From: an uncultured Caldimonas sp.
GTDB lineage: Bacteria; Pseudomonadota; Gammaproteobacteria; Burkholderiales; Burkholderiaceae
NCBI RefSeq assembly: GCF_946480305.1
Contig: NZ_CAMLJQ010000002.1
Location: 244,201-308,200, forward strand
DNA length: 64,000 nt
Direction: 5' to 3'
This document shows positions 45,102-55,943 of this stretch, in pieces (position 1 is the stretch's first letter; each line of letters begins with the position of its first letter). The notes under the pieces are model-generated. The model did no database searches. It was not told the DNA's origin and saw only the letters and a list, made by a program, of their open reading frames with translations. A program made the translations under genes and the position numbers.

Positions 45102-46876
45102 GCGGGCTCTCCTTCAAGGGGTGGAGTGGAGGGGGGAGGGGAAATCGATCGTGGCAGCGCGCCGGTGGCGGCGGATTGACCCAGCGCAAGCGCCGCAGCG
45201 TGCGCGCTGACGAACGGCGGCTCCGGCAGGCGGGCCAGCCAGGGGCTGTGGCGCAGCCGGTCGAGCACCGGGCCCTTCACCTCGGCAAGGTGCAGCACGA
45301 CGCCCTGCGCGGCCAGCTCGGCCTGCAGGCGCTGCAGCGTCTCGAGTGCGGTGAGGTCGAGGTGGCTGACCGACGACAGCACCAGCACGAGGTGGCGGGT
45401 GCCGGAGCGGTGGGCAAGCTCCGCCTGTACCCGATCGACGACCGCGGCGATGTTGGCGAAGAACAGGTTCTCGTCGACGCGCAGCATCAGCACGCCCGGT
45501 TGGGTTTCGACCTTGAACCGCCTTTCGTTGCGGAAGTGCTCGCTGCCCGGCACCCGGCCGACCACGGCGATGTGCGGCCGGCTCGCGCGCCACAGGAACA
45601 CCAGCGCCGACAGCGCCACCCCCGCGGCGATGCCGGCCTCCACGCCGAGCGCCAGCACGCCGAGCAGCGTGCCGCCCCAGGCCAGTGCGTCGGCGCGGTC
45701 GTAGTGCCAGGCGTGCCTCGGCGTGGCCAGGTCGATCAGCGGCACCACGGCGAGCACGATCGTGGCGGCGAGCACCGTGAGGGCCAGGCGCTCGAACAAG
45801 CCGGTCAGGCCCATCAACACCAGCCCCATCAGCACGGCCGCCAGCGCGCCGGCCAGCGGCGTGCGTGCGCCCGCGGCAAAGTTGACGCCACTGCGCGCAA
45901 AGCCGCCGGTGACCGGGAAGCCGCCCGACAGCGCGCTCGCCAGGTTGGCCGCGCCCAGGCCGCGCAGCTCGGCGTTGGCGTCGATGCGCTCGTTGCGCTT
46001 GATCGCGAGCGATTGCGCCACCGACACGCTCTCGACGAAACCGATCATCGCGATCGCGAAGGCCGGCAAGGCGAGCACCGCGACCTGCTCGATGCCGGGC
46101 CAGGGCAGGTGCAGCGAGGGCAGCCCCTGCGGAATGCTGCCCACCACCGCCACGCCTTGGCGCACGTCGAGCCCTGCGACCGTGACGGCGGCAATGCTGA
46201 GCAACACGATGCCCATCGGTGCGAGCTTGGCGAGCAGCTCGGCAGCGCGCGGGGGAAGACCGATGCGCGCCAGCAGGCCGGGCAGGAAGCGGCGTGCACT
46301 CCACAACAGCAGCAGCGTGGCGAGGCCGAGCGCGGCCGTCACCGGCTTCAGCTCGGCGACGTGCCGCAGCGCCGAGGCCGCGAGCTCGAACGCGGTGTGG
46401 CCGCTCGCCGGAATGCCGAGCAGCGGCTTGAGCTGGCCCAGGGCGATCAGCACGGCCGAGCCGCTGACGAAACCGCTGATCACCGGGTGGCTCAGCAGGT
46501 TGGCGATGAAGCCGAGCCGCAACAGCCCCATCGCCATCAGCATCAGCCCGCCGAGCAGCGCCAGCGCCATCGCGAGCAAGGTGTACTCGGCGCTGCCGGG
46601 TGCGGCCAGCGGAGCCAGCGCCGAAGCGGTCATCAGTGACGCGACGGCCACCGGCCCGACCGCCAGCGTCATGCTGGAGCCGAAGGCCGCGTAGGCCACC
46701 AGCGGCAGGATGCTCGCGTACAGCCCGACGTGCGGCGGCAAGCCGGCGAGCATCGCGTAGGCGAGGCTTTGCGGCACCAGCAGCACGGCCACCACGGCGG
46801 CGGCGACGGCATCGTGGGCGAAGTCGTCGCGCCGGTAGCGACGCAGCCAGGCGGGCAGCAGGCGGGCGAGCGGCAT
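45098..46876 (-). CDS. SulP family anion (sulfate-type) permease with STAS domain
   Basis: 592 residues. Membrane part with 11-14 helices; the SulP signature DAVAAAVVAVLLVPQSLAYA appears near the N-terminus, then GLPPHVGLYASILPLVAYAA and FIANLLSHPVISGFVSGSAV. The C-terminal STAS domain spans about 445-560 (MLRVDENLFFANIAAVVDRV; LVLVLSSVSHLDLTALETLQ). It probably moves sulfate or sulfite across the inner membrane, consistent with disposal of oxidised sulfide. Overlaps DUF2892 by 4 bases. Confidence 0.93.
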   Translation of the reverse strand: MPLARLLPAWLRRYRRDDFAHDAVAAAVVAVLLVPQSLAYAMLAGLPPHVGLYASILPLVAYAAFGSSMTLAVGPVAVASLMTASALAPLAAPGSAEYTLLAMALALLGGLMLMAMGLLRLGFIANLLSHPVISGFVSGSAVLIALGQLKPLLGIPASGHTAFELAASALRHVAELKPVTAALGLATLLLLWSARRFLPGLLARIGLPPRAAELLAKLAPMGIVLLSIAAVTVAGLDVRQGVAVVGSIPQGLPSLHLPWPGIEQVAVLALPAFAIAMIGFVESVSVAQSLAIKRNERIDANAELRGLGAANLASALSGGFPVTGGFARSGVNFAAGARTPLAGALAAVLMGLVLMGLTGLFERLALTVLAATIVLAVVPLIDLATPRHAWHYDRADALAWGGTLLGVLALGVEAGIAAGVALSALVFLWRASRPHIAVVGRVPGSEHFRNERRFKVETQPGVLMLRVDENLFFANIAAVVDRVQAELAHRSGTRHLVLVLSSVSHLDLTALETLQRLQAELAAQGVVLHLAEVKGPVLDRLRHSPWLARLPEPPFVSAHAAALALGQSAATGALPRSISPPPSTPPLEGEPA

Positions 46877-46904
46877 GCCGGGCTCCTTCGTGTCGAGCCG
46901 GTAC

Positions 46905-47330
46905 CTACCGGACCCCGCTCGCGCGCTCGAAGCGCTCGAACAGCCACATGCCGGCCAGCATCGCGATCACGAACACCAGGCCCTGCGGTGCGCCGGTGCC
47001 GAGCAGCACCAGCGCCGGCCCCGGGCAGATGCCGGCCAGCCCCCAGCCGATGCCGAACACGAGGCTGCCGCCGACGAGACGCCGGTCGATGTCGCGTGCG
47101 GTGGGCAGGTGCATCGTCTCGCCGATGAAGGACACCGTGCGGCGCCGGGCCACGGTGAAGGCGACCAGCCCCACCGCAATGCCGCCGCCCATCACGAAGG
47201 CGAGGGACGGATCCCATGTGCCGGCGAGGTCGAGGAAGGCGAGCACCTTGCCCGGGTCGGCCATGCCCGCCACGAGCAGGCCGATGCCGAACACCAACCC
47301 GGCAAGAAAGGACGTGAAGTTGCGCAACAT
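46905..47330 (-). CDS. YeeE/YedE-family (DUF6691) half-transporter
   Basis: 141 residues from ATG 47330. Four hydrophobic helices with the conserved FLAGLVFGIGLLVAGMADPG, GETMHLPTARDIDRRLVGGS and FGIGWGLAGICPGPALVLLG (Cys in the pore motif). YeeE/YedE proteins import thiosulfate or sulfur compounds; here two half-size proteins are encoded in tandem rather than one full-length protein. It follows the other half by 11 bases. Confidence 0.9.
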   Translation of the reverse strand: MLRNFTSFLAGLVFGIGLLVAGMADPGKVLAFLDLAGTWDPSLAFVMGGGIAVGLVAFTVARRRTVSFIGETMHLPTARDIDRRLVGGSLVFGIGWGLAGICPGPALVLLGTGAPQGLVFVIAMLAGMWLFERFERASGVR

Positions 47331-47341
47331 GGTGTTCTCCT

Positions 47342-47776
47342 TCAGACGAACGCGAGGTGGCGCATCACGAACACGGTCGCGAAGCCGGTGCCCATGAAGG
47401 CCAGCGTGGCGATCAGCGAGCGCGGCGACAGCCGCGACAGGCCGCACACGCCATGGCCGCTGGTGCAGCCCGAGCCGTAGCGGGTGCCGATGCCGACCAG
47501 CAGGCCGGCCACGATGAGCAACCCATAGCCGGCCTCGATGCGCAGCGCCGGCAGCTCGCCGAACACGCGCCACAGCAACGGTGCCGCCACCAGGCCGCCG
47601 ACGAATGCCAGGCGCCAGGCAGCCTCGCCCGGCTGCGGGCGCAGCAAGCCGCCCACGACGCCGGCAATGCCGGCGATGCGGCCGTTGAGCAGCACGAACA
47701 TGGCGGCCGCCAGGCCGATCAGCACGCCGCCGGCAAGCGAGGCCCAGGGGGTGAATTCGTTCCAGGCGATGTTCAT
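47342..47776 (-). CDS. YeeE/YedE-family half-transporter (first half)
   Basis: 144 residues, four helices: FTPWASLAGGVLIGLAAAMF, the motif GRIAGIAGVVGG and the pore-like LLVGIGTRYGSGCTSGHGVC with the conserved Cys residues, ending in SLIATLAFMGTGFATVFVMR. With the partner below it forms the two-subunit YedE system commonly found under BigR control. Its ATG shares one base with the BigR stop (TGATG), so translation is coupled. Confidence 0.92.
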   Translation of the reverse strand: MNIAWNEFTPWASLAGGVLIGLAAAMFVLLNGRIAGIAGVVGGLLRPQPGEAAWRLAFVGGLVAAPLLWRVFGELPALRIEAGYGLLIVAGLLVGIGTRYGSGCTSGHGVCGLSRLSPRSLIATLAFMGTGFATVFVMRHLAFV

Positions 47777-48117
47777 CAGCGTCTCCCTTTGCGTGAAACA
47801 GGTTGGCAGAAGATGCCGTACATGTGTTGCAGTAACTCAAGGACGCGCGCGTCGCTGACGCTGTAATAGATGTGCTTGCCCTCGCGGCGGGTGCTGACGA
47901 CGCCCTCGTTGCGCAGCACGCCGAGTTGCTGCGACAGCGTGGGCTGGCGGATGTCGAGCAGTTCCTCCAGCTCGCTGACGCACAGCTCGCCCTGCGAGAG
48001 CTGGCACAGCAGCAGCAGGCGGTCCTCGTTGGCCATCACGCGCAGCAGCGCGGTGGCCTCGCCGGCCGCAGCGCGCATCTCGGTCATGTCCAGCGGGACG
48101 GATCCAACGGCAGGCAT
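47776..48117 (-). CDS. bigR: BigR/SqrR-type sulfide-responsive ArsR family repressor
   Basis: 113 residues of ArsR-type winged helix: ANEDRLLLLCQLSQGELCVS, ELEELLDIRQPTLSQQLGVL and EGKHIYYSVSDARVLELLQH. Cysteines at about 46 (GELCVSE) and 104 (YGIFCQP) correspond to the two redox cysteines of BigR/SqrR, which form a di- or polysulfide link on exposure to reactive sulfur and release DNA. Located at the head of the sulfur operon and divergent from the MBL hydrolase, exactly the bigR-blh arrangement. C38 is extra. Confidence 0.9.
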   Translation of the reverse strand: MPAVGSVPLDMTEMRAAAGEATALLRVMANEDRLLLLCQLSQGELCVSELEELLDIRQPTLSQQLGVLRNEGVVSTRREGKHIYYSVSDARVLELLQHMYGIFCQPVSRKGRR

Positions 48118-48135
48118 GGGGTGTGACCTCCATCA

Positions 48136-48183
48136 AAACACTTAACTTGAACACATTATGTTTTTTGATATAGTGTTTGTCAA
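48136..48183. promoter_or_regulatory. Overlapping divergent promoters with inverted repeat (candidate BigR operator)
   Basis: The region is strikingly AT-rich. Rightward, TTGAAC (48147-48152) and TATAGT (48169-48174) with 16-base spacing can drive the hydrolase gene. Leftward, TTGACA (48183-48178) and CATAAT (48160-48155) with 17-base spacing can drive bigR. Inverted heptamers AAACACT (48136-48142) and AGTGTTT (48172-48178) bracket both. A single repressor could therefore silence both transcripts; promoter matches are visible, binding is inferred. Confidence 0.7.
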
Positions 48184-48219
48184 CCGCACCCCCTTCAACG
48201 CATCCACCAGGAGCTCGCG

Positions 48220-49066
48220 ATGAACCCTCAAGTCCAGGCTTTCTTCGACCCCGCCACGTGGACCGTCAGCTACGTCGTCTACGCACGAGACGGCGGGCCG
48301 GCAGCCATCGTCGACCCAGTGCTCGACTACGACCCCAAGTCGGGCCGCACCCGCACCGCTTCGGCCGACGCGCTGATCGCCTTCGTGCACCAGCACGACC
48401 TGAAGGTCGAGTGGATCCTCGAGACGCACGCCCATGCCGACCACCTCTCGTCGGCCCGCTACCTGAAGCAGCAGCTCGGCGGGCGCATCGCCATCGGCGC
48501 GCAGATCCGCACGGTGCAGGGCGTGTTCAAGAAGATCTTCAACCTGGAGCCCGAATTCCAGTGCGACGGCAGCCACTTCGACCACCTGTTCGAGGACGGC
48601 GAGCGCTTCGCGATCGGCGAGCTGCAGGCCGAGGCGATCTATGTGCCGGGCCACACGCCGGCCGACATGGCCTACCGCATCGGCAACGCCGTGTTCGTCG
48701 GCGACACGCTGTTCATGCCCGACGTGGGCACGGCCCGCGCCGATTTCCCCGGCGGCAACGCGCACACGCTGTACCGCTCGATCCGCAAGCTGTTGTCATT
48801 GCCCGGCGACACGCGCCTGTTCGTCTGCCACGACTACCCGCCGGCCGACCGCGCCCCGCAGTGGGAAACCACCGTGCAGGCGCAGCGCGAACTGAACGTC
48901 CACGTGCACGACGGCGTGAGCGAGGAGCAGTTCGTTGCGATGCGCACCGCGCGCGACAAGACGCTGGAGATGCCGACGCTGATCCTGCCGTCGATCCAGG
49001 TGAACGTGCGCGCGGGCGAGCTGCCGCCGCCCGAAGCGAACGGCGTGTCCTACCTGAAGATTCCCG

Positions 49067-49080
<14 letters not shown>
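48220..49080 (+). CDS. blh: Blh/ETHE1-like persulfide dioxygenase (MBL-fold)
   Basis: 286 residues from ATG 48220. Metallo-beta-lactamase fold with the iron/zinc motif [16 protein letters not shown] (HxHxDH), the third ligand in [31 protein letters not shown] and the last ligand in LFVCHDYPP. The ARADFPGG segment is typical of Blh/persulfide dioxygenases, which oxidise glutathione persulfide to sulfite. Divergent from bigR across a shared regulatory region; its 3' end overlaps the convergent flavin monooxygenase gene by 14 bases. Confidence 0.92.
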
Positions 49081-50050
<970 letters not shown>

Positions 50051-50083
50051 GGCGGCGGCGAAGCTCTGGAGGAGCCCCGCAGG

Positions 50084-50461
50084 CTACCCGCTTGTGCCTT
50101 TTCTTGCAGCGAGCGGGTCGATGTCAACAGCGCCGTAGCGGTCGAGGATCGCACGCGCGCGCCGTTGCTCGTCGCCCTCCTCGGCCTGCACCACCAGCAG
50201 GTTGACGCCACGGTGGGCCACGTCGCGGAAGTTGCGGTGGTAGATGTCGTCGCCCGCCTGCGTGAGCGGCTGGCGCACGTCCTCGGCGCCGGCAGGGGCG
50301 GTGCGCCCGTTGCCGACCATGAAGTTGCCTTCGACGGGGCCGGCCTCGTCGTCGCGCACGCTCAACTCGACACGGCCGTCGAAGCCGGCGGCCAGCAGGG
50401 CTTCACGGGCCTGCTCGGCATCGGCAAAGCTGTCGAAGGATCGGATCAAGGGCTGGGGCAT
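50084..50461 (-). CDS. Hypothetical stress-type protein
   Basis: 125 residues. The N-terminus, LIRSFDSFADAEQAREALLA, followed by FDGRVELSVRDDEAGPVEGN and later VNLLVVQAEEGDEQRRARAI, shows two short beta-alpha repeats of the 'general stress/DUF1269-like' kind (an RRM-like fold). A Gly/Asn-containing insertion (GNFMVGNGRTAPAGAEDVRQ) separates them. No signal peptide. Ends in a basic Lys/Gly tail. Function not known. Confidence 0.7.
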   Translation of the reverse strand: MPQPLIRSFDSFADAEQAREALLAAGFDGRVELSVRDDEAGPVEGNFMVGNGRTAPAGAEDVRQPLTQAGDDIYHRNFRDVAHRGVNLLVVQAEEGDEQRRARAILDRYGAVDIDPLAARKGTSG

Positions 50462-50537
50462 GGGGTACTCCTCGAATCGCCACGTCGAACTGAAGCGGCA
50501 ATTTGCGTGCGAGCGCCCCGCATGGCCCCTGGAAACG

Positions 50538-51296
50538 TCAGCGGCGCCCCTCGGCCAGTGCCTTGGCCGCGCCCAGCCGACGCATGACCGGCTCGTTCAG
50601 CTCGCGCGTCAGCGGGTTCCACCGGGCGGAGATCTTGTCCAGCTCGGCCTGCAGGCGCCCGGCAGTGCCCGCGTCGCCCGTGCCATAGGCCCAGATCGCG
50701 TACTCGGCCTTGGCCTCGTAGGTGCCGAACTGCGCCACCGCGGCCTCGAATTCCGTACGTGCCTGCGCGCCGCGACCGCAACCCGCCAGCGAGCGCGCGG
50801 TCAGCAGCGTCACGGCCTCAGGGCTGAACTCGGGCCGTTCGCGGCGCAGCATGTCGAGGTGTTGCAGCGCTTCGGCATAGCGCGTGCAATCGACCAGGGC
50901 GCGAGCAGCGCCGAGACGGATCTCCGGGTCGTTCGCGAACGGGCCCTGCAGGCACTGTGCGTACTGTGCGGCGGCGGCGGACGCATCGCCCACGTCGAGC
51001 AGCGCAGCCGCCAGCCGCATGCTGTTCTGCGCTGTCGGCGCCTCGTCGTAGGCCAGGCGCGCCTCGCGCACCTCGCGTTGCGGGTCGATCGCCCGCACCG
51101 CCGCCGACACCACCTTCAGCGCCCCCCGCTCCAGGCGGGAATGCGGCAGGTAGACGCCAAAGAAATACGCGACGCTGCCCAGCAGCGGAAACGCGAACAG
51201 GATGAACAGCCAGTACGAGTTCTGGCGCGTGCGCACGGCATGCACCGCGCAGATGAGCGCGAGCACCACGTGCAGTCCGAGGCCTGCAAAAGGCAT
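50538..51296 (-). CDS. PLDc_N-type membrane protein with TPR-like repeats
   Basis: 252 residues: two N-terminal helices (HVVLALICAVHAVRT and SYWLFILFAFPLLGSVAYFF, the PLDc_N motif), then five or six helix-turn-helix tetratricopeptide-like units (e.g. RLAAALLDVGDASAAAAQYA, ARALVDCTRYAEALQHLDML, LARSLAGCGRGAQARTEF pattern). No cardiolipin synthase domain follows, so it is a membrane-anchored TPR scaffold. It lies 76 bases before the stress-type protein gene on the same strand. Confidence 0.8.
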   Translation of the reverse strand: MPFAGLGLHVVLALICAVHAVRTRQNSYWLFILFAFPLLGSVAYFFGVYLPHSRLERGALKVVSAAVRAIDPQREVREARLAYDEAPTAQNSMRLAAALLDVGDASAAAAQYAQCLQGPFANDPEIRLGAARALVDCTRYAEALQHLDMLRRERPEFSPEAVTLLTARSLAGCGRGAQARTEFEAAVAQFGTYEAKAEYAIWAYGTGDAGTAGRLQAELDKISARWNPLTRELNEPVMRRLGAAKALAEGRR

Positions 51297-51386
51297 GTCT
51301 ATCCCCCTCTCCTCAATGGGGTGACATTCTCGCGGCGCCGCCGCCGCAGCGCCTACCCCGATTCGGGGGAAAACCTGGGCAGGTTT

Positions 51387-51545
51387 TCACGCGCCGGGCT
51401 GCAATACCTCCACCAGCCGGTCCGCGAACGCCTGCACCCGGGGTGACTGCCGGAGCCGCTGACCGAGCAGGCCGCGCAGCTTCAACGGGGCTACCCGACC
51501 GCACTGCTGAAGTTCATGGACAGCGAGCGGGCAGCGTCTGCACGG
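51387..51545 (-). pseudogene. Possible LysR C-terminal remnant in the intergenic region
   Basis: Between the TPR gene and the DUF1161 gene lie 329 bases without an intact gene. On the minus strand an open stretch ends QSPRVQAFADRLVEVLQPGA then TGA (51387-51389), resembling the last 20 residues of many LysR proteins (PRVRAF-x-D-x-LVE). There is no HTH or effector domain upstream. It may be a scar of a deleted regulator; the match is short. Confidence 0.3.
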
Positions 51546-51625
51546 GCTTCACATTGACTTCACACAGCGCGCACCGAGGGCCCGGAACATCGCCGCCACT
51601 GTCCCCCCTTCACCGGAGCCCTCAG

Positions 51626-51928
51626 ATGACCACCCCCCTCAACATGATCCGCCGTGTTGCCACGATCGCCGGCCTCGCGGCCACCGCCGCGTTTCCGACG
51701 CTCGCCTCGGCCCAGCGCCTCGAATGCACCGTGCTGCTCGAACAGATCGAGGACAAGCTGCACGCCAAGGGCGTGCAGAACTACCGCCTGGAACTCGCGG
51801 ACACCGACGAGGCGACCGAGGGCAAGGTGATCGGCTCCTGCAACGGCGGCACCAAGAAGGTGGTGTACACGCGCGCCGTGCCGGTCCCGCCCGTGAACAC
51901 CGCGCAAAGCGCTGTCTCCGCGCAGTGA
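51626..51928 (+). CDS. DUF1161 small periplasmic protein
   Basis: 100 residues from ATG 51626, with GGAG upstream. Signal peptide (VATIAGLAATAAFPTLASAQ) then the DUF1161 core: CTVLLEQIEDKLHAKGVQNY, LELADTDEATEGKVIGSC and NGGTKKVVYTR, with two Cys likely joined by disulfide. Exported small protein of unknown activity, found in many proteobacteria. Convergent with the SDR gene 10 bases away. Confidence 0.85.
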   Translation: MTTPLNMIRRVATIAGLAATAAFPTLASAQRLECTVLLEQIEDKLHAKGVQNYRLELADTDEATEGKVIGSCNGGTKKVVYTRAVPVPPVNTAQSAVSAQ

Positions 51929-51938
51929 GCCGACCGGA

Positions 51939-52952
<1,014 letters not shown>

Positions 52953-53043
52953 CGTCGTTACTCCGTGCGTGTGTGGGTGCTCATCGCATGCGGCGCGTAT
53001 CGCCCATGCGCACCCCGCAGGAGCAGGCAGACCGCGTGCCCGG

Positions 53044-53523
53044 TCAGGCGCGGCGCGGAACCGGCAGCTCGAGCCACTGTGGCTGCAGGCGCCCGCCTTC
53101 GATGAGCACCTGCGCCACGCCGATCGGCAATGAAAACCGGCGCGGCCCGGCGCTGCCCGGGTTGACGTAGAGCACGCCGTCGCGCGTGTCGATGCGCGGC
53201 TTGTGCGAGTGGCCGCTGACGACCAGCCGCACGCCTTCGGCCACGGGGTCGATCGGCAGTTGCGACAGGTCGTGCAGAACGTACACGGCCGCACCGCCCA
53301 GTTCGACGAGACAGGTCTCGGGCACCTGCGCGAACGCTGCGATGCCTTCGTCGTTGTTGCCGCGCACGGCCGTCACCGGTGCCAGCTCGCCCAGCCGCTC
53401 GAGGATGTCGCCGCGGCCGATGTCACCCGCATGCACGATGTGGTCGCAACCCCGCAGCGCGGCCAGCGCCTCGTCGCGCAGCAGGCCATGCGTGTCGGAG
53501 ATCAACCCGAGCCGGAACGACAT
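53044..53523 (-). CDS. Metallophosphoesterase, YfcE/MJ0936 family
   Basis: 159 residues with all metal motifs of the small calcineurin-like phosphodiesterases: GLISDTHGLL (DxH), HIVHAGDIGRGDIL (GD), VTAVRGNNDEG (GNxD/E) and VVSGHSHKPRI (GHxH). These hydrolyse phosphodiesters or phosphomonoesters of unknown natural substrates. The adjacent LysE gene follows 3 bases after its start on the same strand, reading the other way in order; the two are likely co-transcribed (LysE first). Confidence 0.92.
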   Translation of the reverse strand: MSFRLGLISDTHGLLRDEALAALRGCDHIVHAGDIGRGDILERLGELAPVTAVRGNNDEGIAAFAQVPETCLVELGGAAVYVLHDLSQLPIDPVAEGVRLVVSGHSHKPRIDTRDGVLYVNPGSAGPRRFSLPIGVAQVLIEGGRLQPQWLELPVPRRA

Positions 53524-53526
53524 GCC

Positions 53527-54165
53527 TCAACTTTGCCGCGTGAGCGCGAGCTTGACCCCCAGCGCCACGAACACCCCGCCGATGGCGCGGTTGAGCCAGG
53601 TGACCACGGCGCCCGGCAGGCGCACCTTGCGGCTGGCCAGCGCGGTGAACACCGCCAGGCCGTTGCACCAGAGCATGCCGTTGACGTTGAAGATCAGCCC
53701 GAGCAGCAGGAAGGCGAGCGGCTTGTTCGCGGCATCGGGCGCGATGAACTGCGGCACGAAGGCCAGGAAGAAGATCGCCACCTTGGGGTTCAGCACGTTG
53801 GTGAGAAACCCCTGCAGAAAGATCTTGCGGTAGGGCAGCGCCGCCAGCTCGGCTGCGGGCTGCGCGGCCACGCTGCGCGCGCGGCTGCGCAACATGCCGA
53901 TGCCCACCCACACCAGGTAGGCCGCCCCCACCAGCTTGACGACAGTGAACGCGGCCGACGAGGTGGCCAGCACCGCCGACAGCCCGAGGGCCGCGGCCAC
54001 GATGTGCACCAGCGTGCCGGCACCGATGCCCAGCGCTGCAGTGCACCCGGCCCGCCAGCCCTGCGTGGCGCTGCGCGTCATGATGAGCAAGGAGTCGGGG
54101 CCGGGCGAGATGTTGAGCAACAGGCCGGAAACGACGAACAACGCCAGATCGTGGGTGCCGAGCAT
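53527..54165 (-). CDS. LysE family amino-acid/homoserine-lactone exporter
   Basis: 212 residues from ATG 54165. Six hydrophobic helices; the LysE signature LFVVSGLLLNISPGPDSLLI MTR region appears at the N-terminus (PGPD), then GWRAGCTAALGIGAGTLVHI and VKLVGAAYLVWVGIGMLR. Typically exports lysine, homoserine, threonine or related compounds. Stop lies 4 bases from the metallophosphoesterase start, so the two form a pair. Confidence 0.92.
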   Translation of the reverse strand: MLGTHDLALFVVSGLLLNISPGPDSLLIMTRSATQGWRAGCTAALGIGAGTLVHIVAAALGLSAVLATSSAAFTVVKLVGAAYLVWVGIGMLRSRARSVAAQPAAELAALPYRKIFLQGFLTNVLNPKVAIFFLAFVPQFIAPDAANKPLAFLLLGLIFNVNGMLWCNGLAVFTALASRKVRLPGAVVTWLNRAIGGVFVALGVKLALTRQS

Positions 54166-54269
54166 GCAGACAGCTCCTTGTGCGAGGAAGCCCATATTGG
54201 ACAGCATGCCGGCCCGCCCGAGCGGGAACGCCGCGTGCTGCTCCGTATGCCGCGCCACACCTTCCGTCG

Positions 54270-55016
54270 ATGCCTGCACTGCCCACCCTGCACCGCCTGC
54301 TCGTCGTTTCGCCCCACCTGGACGACGGCGTGTTCTCGTGCGGGCAATTGCTCGCCGCGCACCCCGGCAGCCACGTGCTGACCGTGTTCGCCGGCGTGCC
54401 GCCTCCCGAGGTGGCGCTCACCGAATGGGATGCGCAGTGCGGTTTCGACAGCAGCGAACAGGCCATGGCCAGCCGCCACCACGAAGATCGAGAAGCCCTC
54501 GCGCGCCTCGGCGCCCGCCCGGTGTGGCTCAGCTTCCTCGACAGCCAGTACGGTCGCACCCCGGCAGCGACCGAGATCGAGGCGGCGTTGCGGCCGGCGG
54601 TGGAGGCACTGGCGCCCGACGCGGTGCTGCTGCCGATGGGCCTGTTCCATTCCGACCATGCGCTCGTCCACGACGCCTGCCTGCGACTGATGCGACATGG
54701 CACCACCGAGCTGTGGCTCGCGTACGAAGACGCGCTGTACCGGCGCATGCCGGGCCTGCTGCAGCAGCGTCTGGCGGCACTCGGCAAGGCAGGCATCTGT
54801 GCTACCCCGGCCACGCCCGCCCGCACCGGCGCGTTGTCGGCAAAACAGCGTGCGGTGCAGGCCTATGCCAGCCAGCTGCGCGCCTTCGGCCCCAGCGGCC
54901 ATGCCGACACCGAAGCGCCCGAGCGACTGTGGCAGCTCTCGCTGCCCGCACCGGTGCGCACGCGCCAATCTGCACGCGACACCGCGCAAGAAGAAGAACC
55001 GCATGCTGCACCCTGA
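54270..55016 (+). CDS. PIG-L family deacetylase
   Basis: 248 residues from ATG 54270. Zinc-binding motif LLVVSPHLDDGVFSCGQLLA (PHLDD) near residue 15, conserved Arg/His region and HSDHALVHDACLRLM as the C-terminal His pair (near 130). PIG-L enzymes remove N-acetyl groups from GlcNAc-containing glycolipids or related small molecules. Start of a three-gene run with a glycosyltransferase overlapping by 14 bases, suggesting synthesis of a glycan or glycoside. Confidence 0.92.
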   Translation: MPALPTLHRLLVVSPHLDDGVFSCGQLLAAHPGSHVLTVFAGVPPPEVALTEWDAQCGFDSSEQAMASRHHEDREALARLGARPVWLSFLDSQYGRTPAATEIEAALRPAVEALAPDAVLLPMGLFHSDHALVHDACLRLMRHGTTELWLAYEDALYRRMPGLLQQRLAALGKAGICATPATPARTGALSAKQRAVQAYASQLRAFGPSGHADTEAPERLWQLSLPAPVRTRQSARDTAQEEEPHAAP

Positions 55017-55929
55017 CACCCTTGCCCCGACCATGGACCCGCGCGTCACCGTCATCGTGCTGACCCACAACCGCTCGGCGGAGTTGCTGCGCACGCTGCA
55101 GCACCTGTCGGCACTGCCGGAGCAGCCGCGGCTGATCGTCGTCGACAACGATTCCCGCGACCACACGGCCGAGCGCGTGGCCCGCGCCTTCCCGCAGGTG
55201 CAGCTGGTGCGCTGCCCGCGCAACCTCGGCGCCGCAGGCCGCAACGCGGGCGTCGAGCTGGTGCGCACGCCCTACGTGGCGTTCTGCGACGACGACTGCT
55301 GGTGGGCACCAGGCGCGCTGCACCGCGCCGCCGGGCTGCTGGATCGACACCCGCGCCTCGCTGCACTGGCGGCGCGCGTGCTGGTCGGCGCCGGGCAACG
55401 CGAGGACCCGACCTGCCGCTTCATGGCGCACAGCCCGCTGCCCGCAGCCGGGTTGCCGGGCCGGGCGTTGATCGGCTTCATGGCGGGCGCCGTGGTGATG
55501 CGCACCGAGGCCTACCGTGCCGTGGGCGGCTACGAGCCGCGCCTGTTCATCGGCTGCGAGGAACGGCTGCTGGGGCTGGACCTGCTCACCGCCGGGTGGC
55601 AGATGGCTTATGTGCCGCAGGTGGTGGTGCATCACCATCCGTCGCCCGCGCGCGACGCCCACGCGCGCCGTTGGCTGCATGCGCGCAACCGGCTGTGGAT
55701 CGCCTGGTTGCGCCTGCCGGCCGACAGCGCATGGCACGAGACCGTCGATGCGCTGCGCGAAGCGTCGGCCGCTGGCGTGCTGTGGGCTACGGCGAGCCGC
55801 GCGTTGCTGGGCCTGCCGTGGGTGCTGCGGCATCGCCGGGTCGTGCCCCCGGCCGTGGAGGAAATGCGCCGCCACGTGCTCGGCGCTCCTGCGCGCCGGC
55901 GGCCGGCGGCGGCCCAGGCACGCGCTTGA
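55003..55929 (+). CDS. Family 2 glycosyltransferase
   Basis: 308 residues from ATG 55003 (ATG 55033 is also possible). GT-A core: VTVIVLTHNRSAELLRTLQH, LIVVDNDSRDHTAER, NLGAAGRNAGVELVRTPYVA and the metal-binding FCDDDCWW; the acceptor region has RALIGFMAGAVVMRTEAYRA and GYEPRLFIGCEERLLGLDLL. No membrane helix. Overlaps the PIG-L gene by 14 bases; both may act on the same sugar-containing molecule. Confidence 0.92.
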   Translation: MLHPDTLAPTMDPRVTVIVLTHNRSAELLRTLQHLSALPEQPRLIVVDNDSRDHTAERVARAFPQVQLVRCPRNLGAAGRNAGVELVRTPYVAFCDDDCWWAPGALHRAAGLLDRHPRLAALAARVLVGAGQREDPTCRFMAHSPLPAAGLPGRALIGFMAGAVVMRTEAYRAVGGYEPRLFIGCEERLLGLDLLTAGWQMAYVPQVVVHHHPSPARDAHARRWLHARNRLWIAWLRLPADSAWHETVDALREASAAGVLWATASRALLGLPWVLRHRRVVPPAVEEMRRHVLGAPARRRPAAAQARA

Positions 55930-55943
55930 ACGGCAGACGACCC

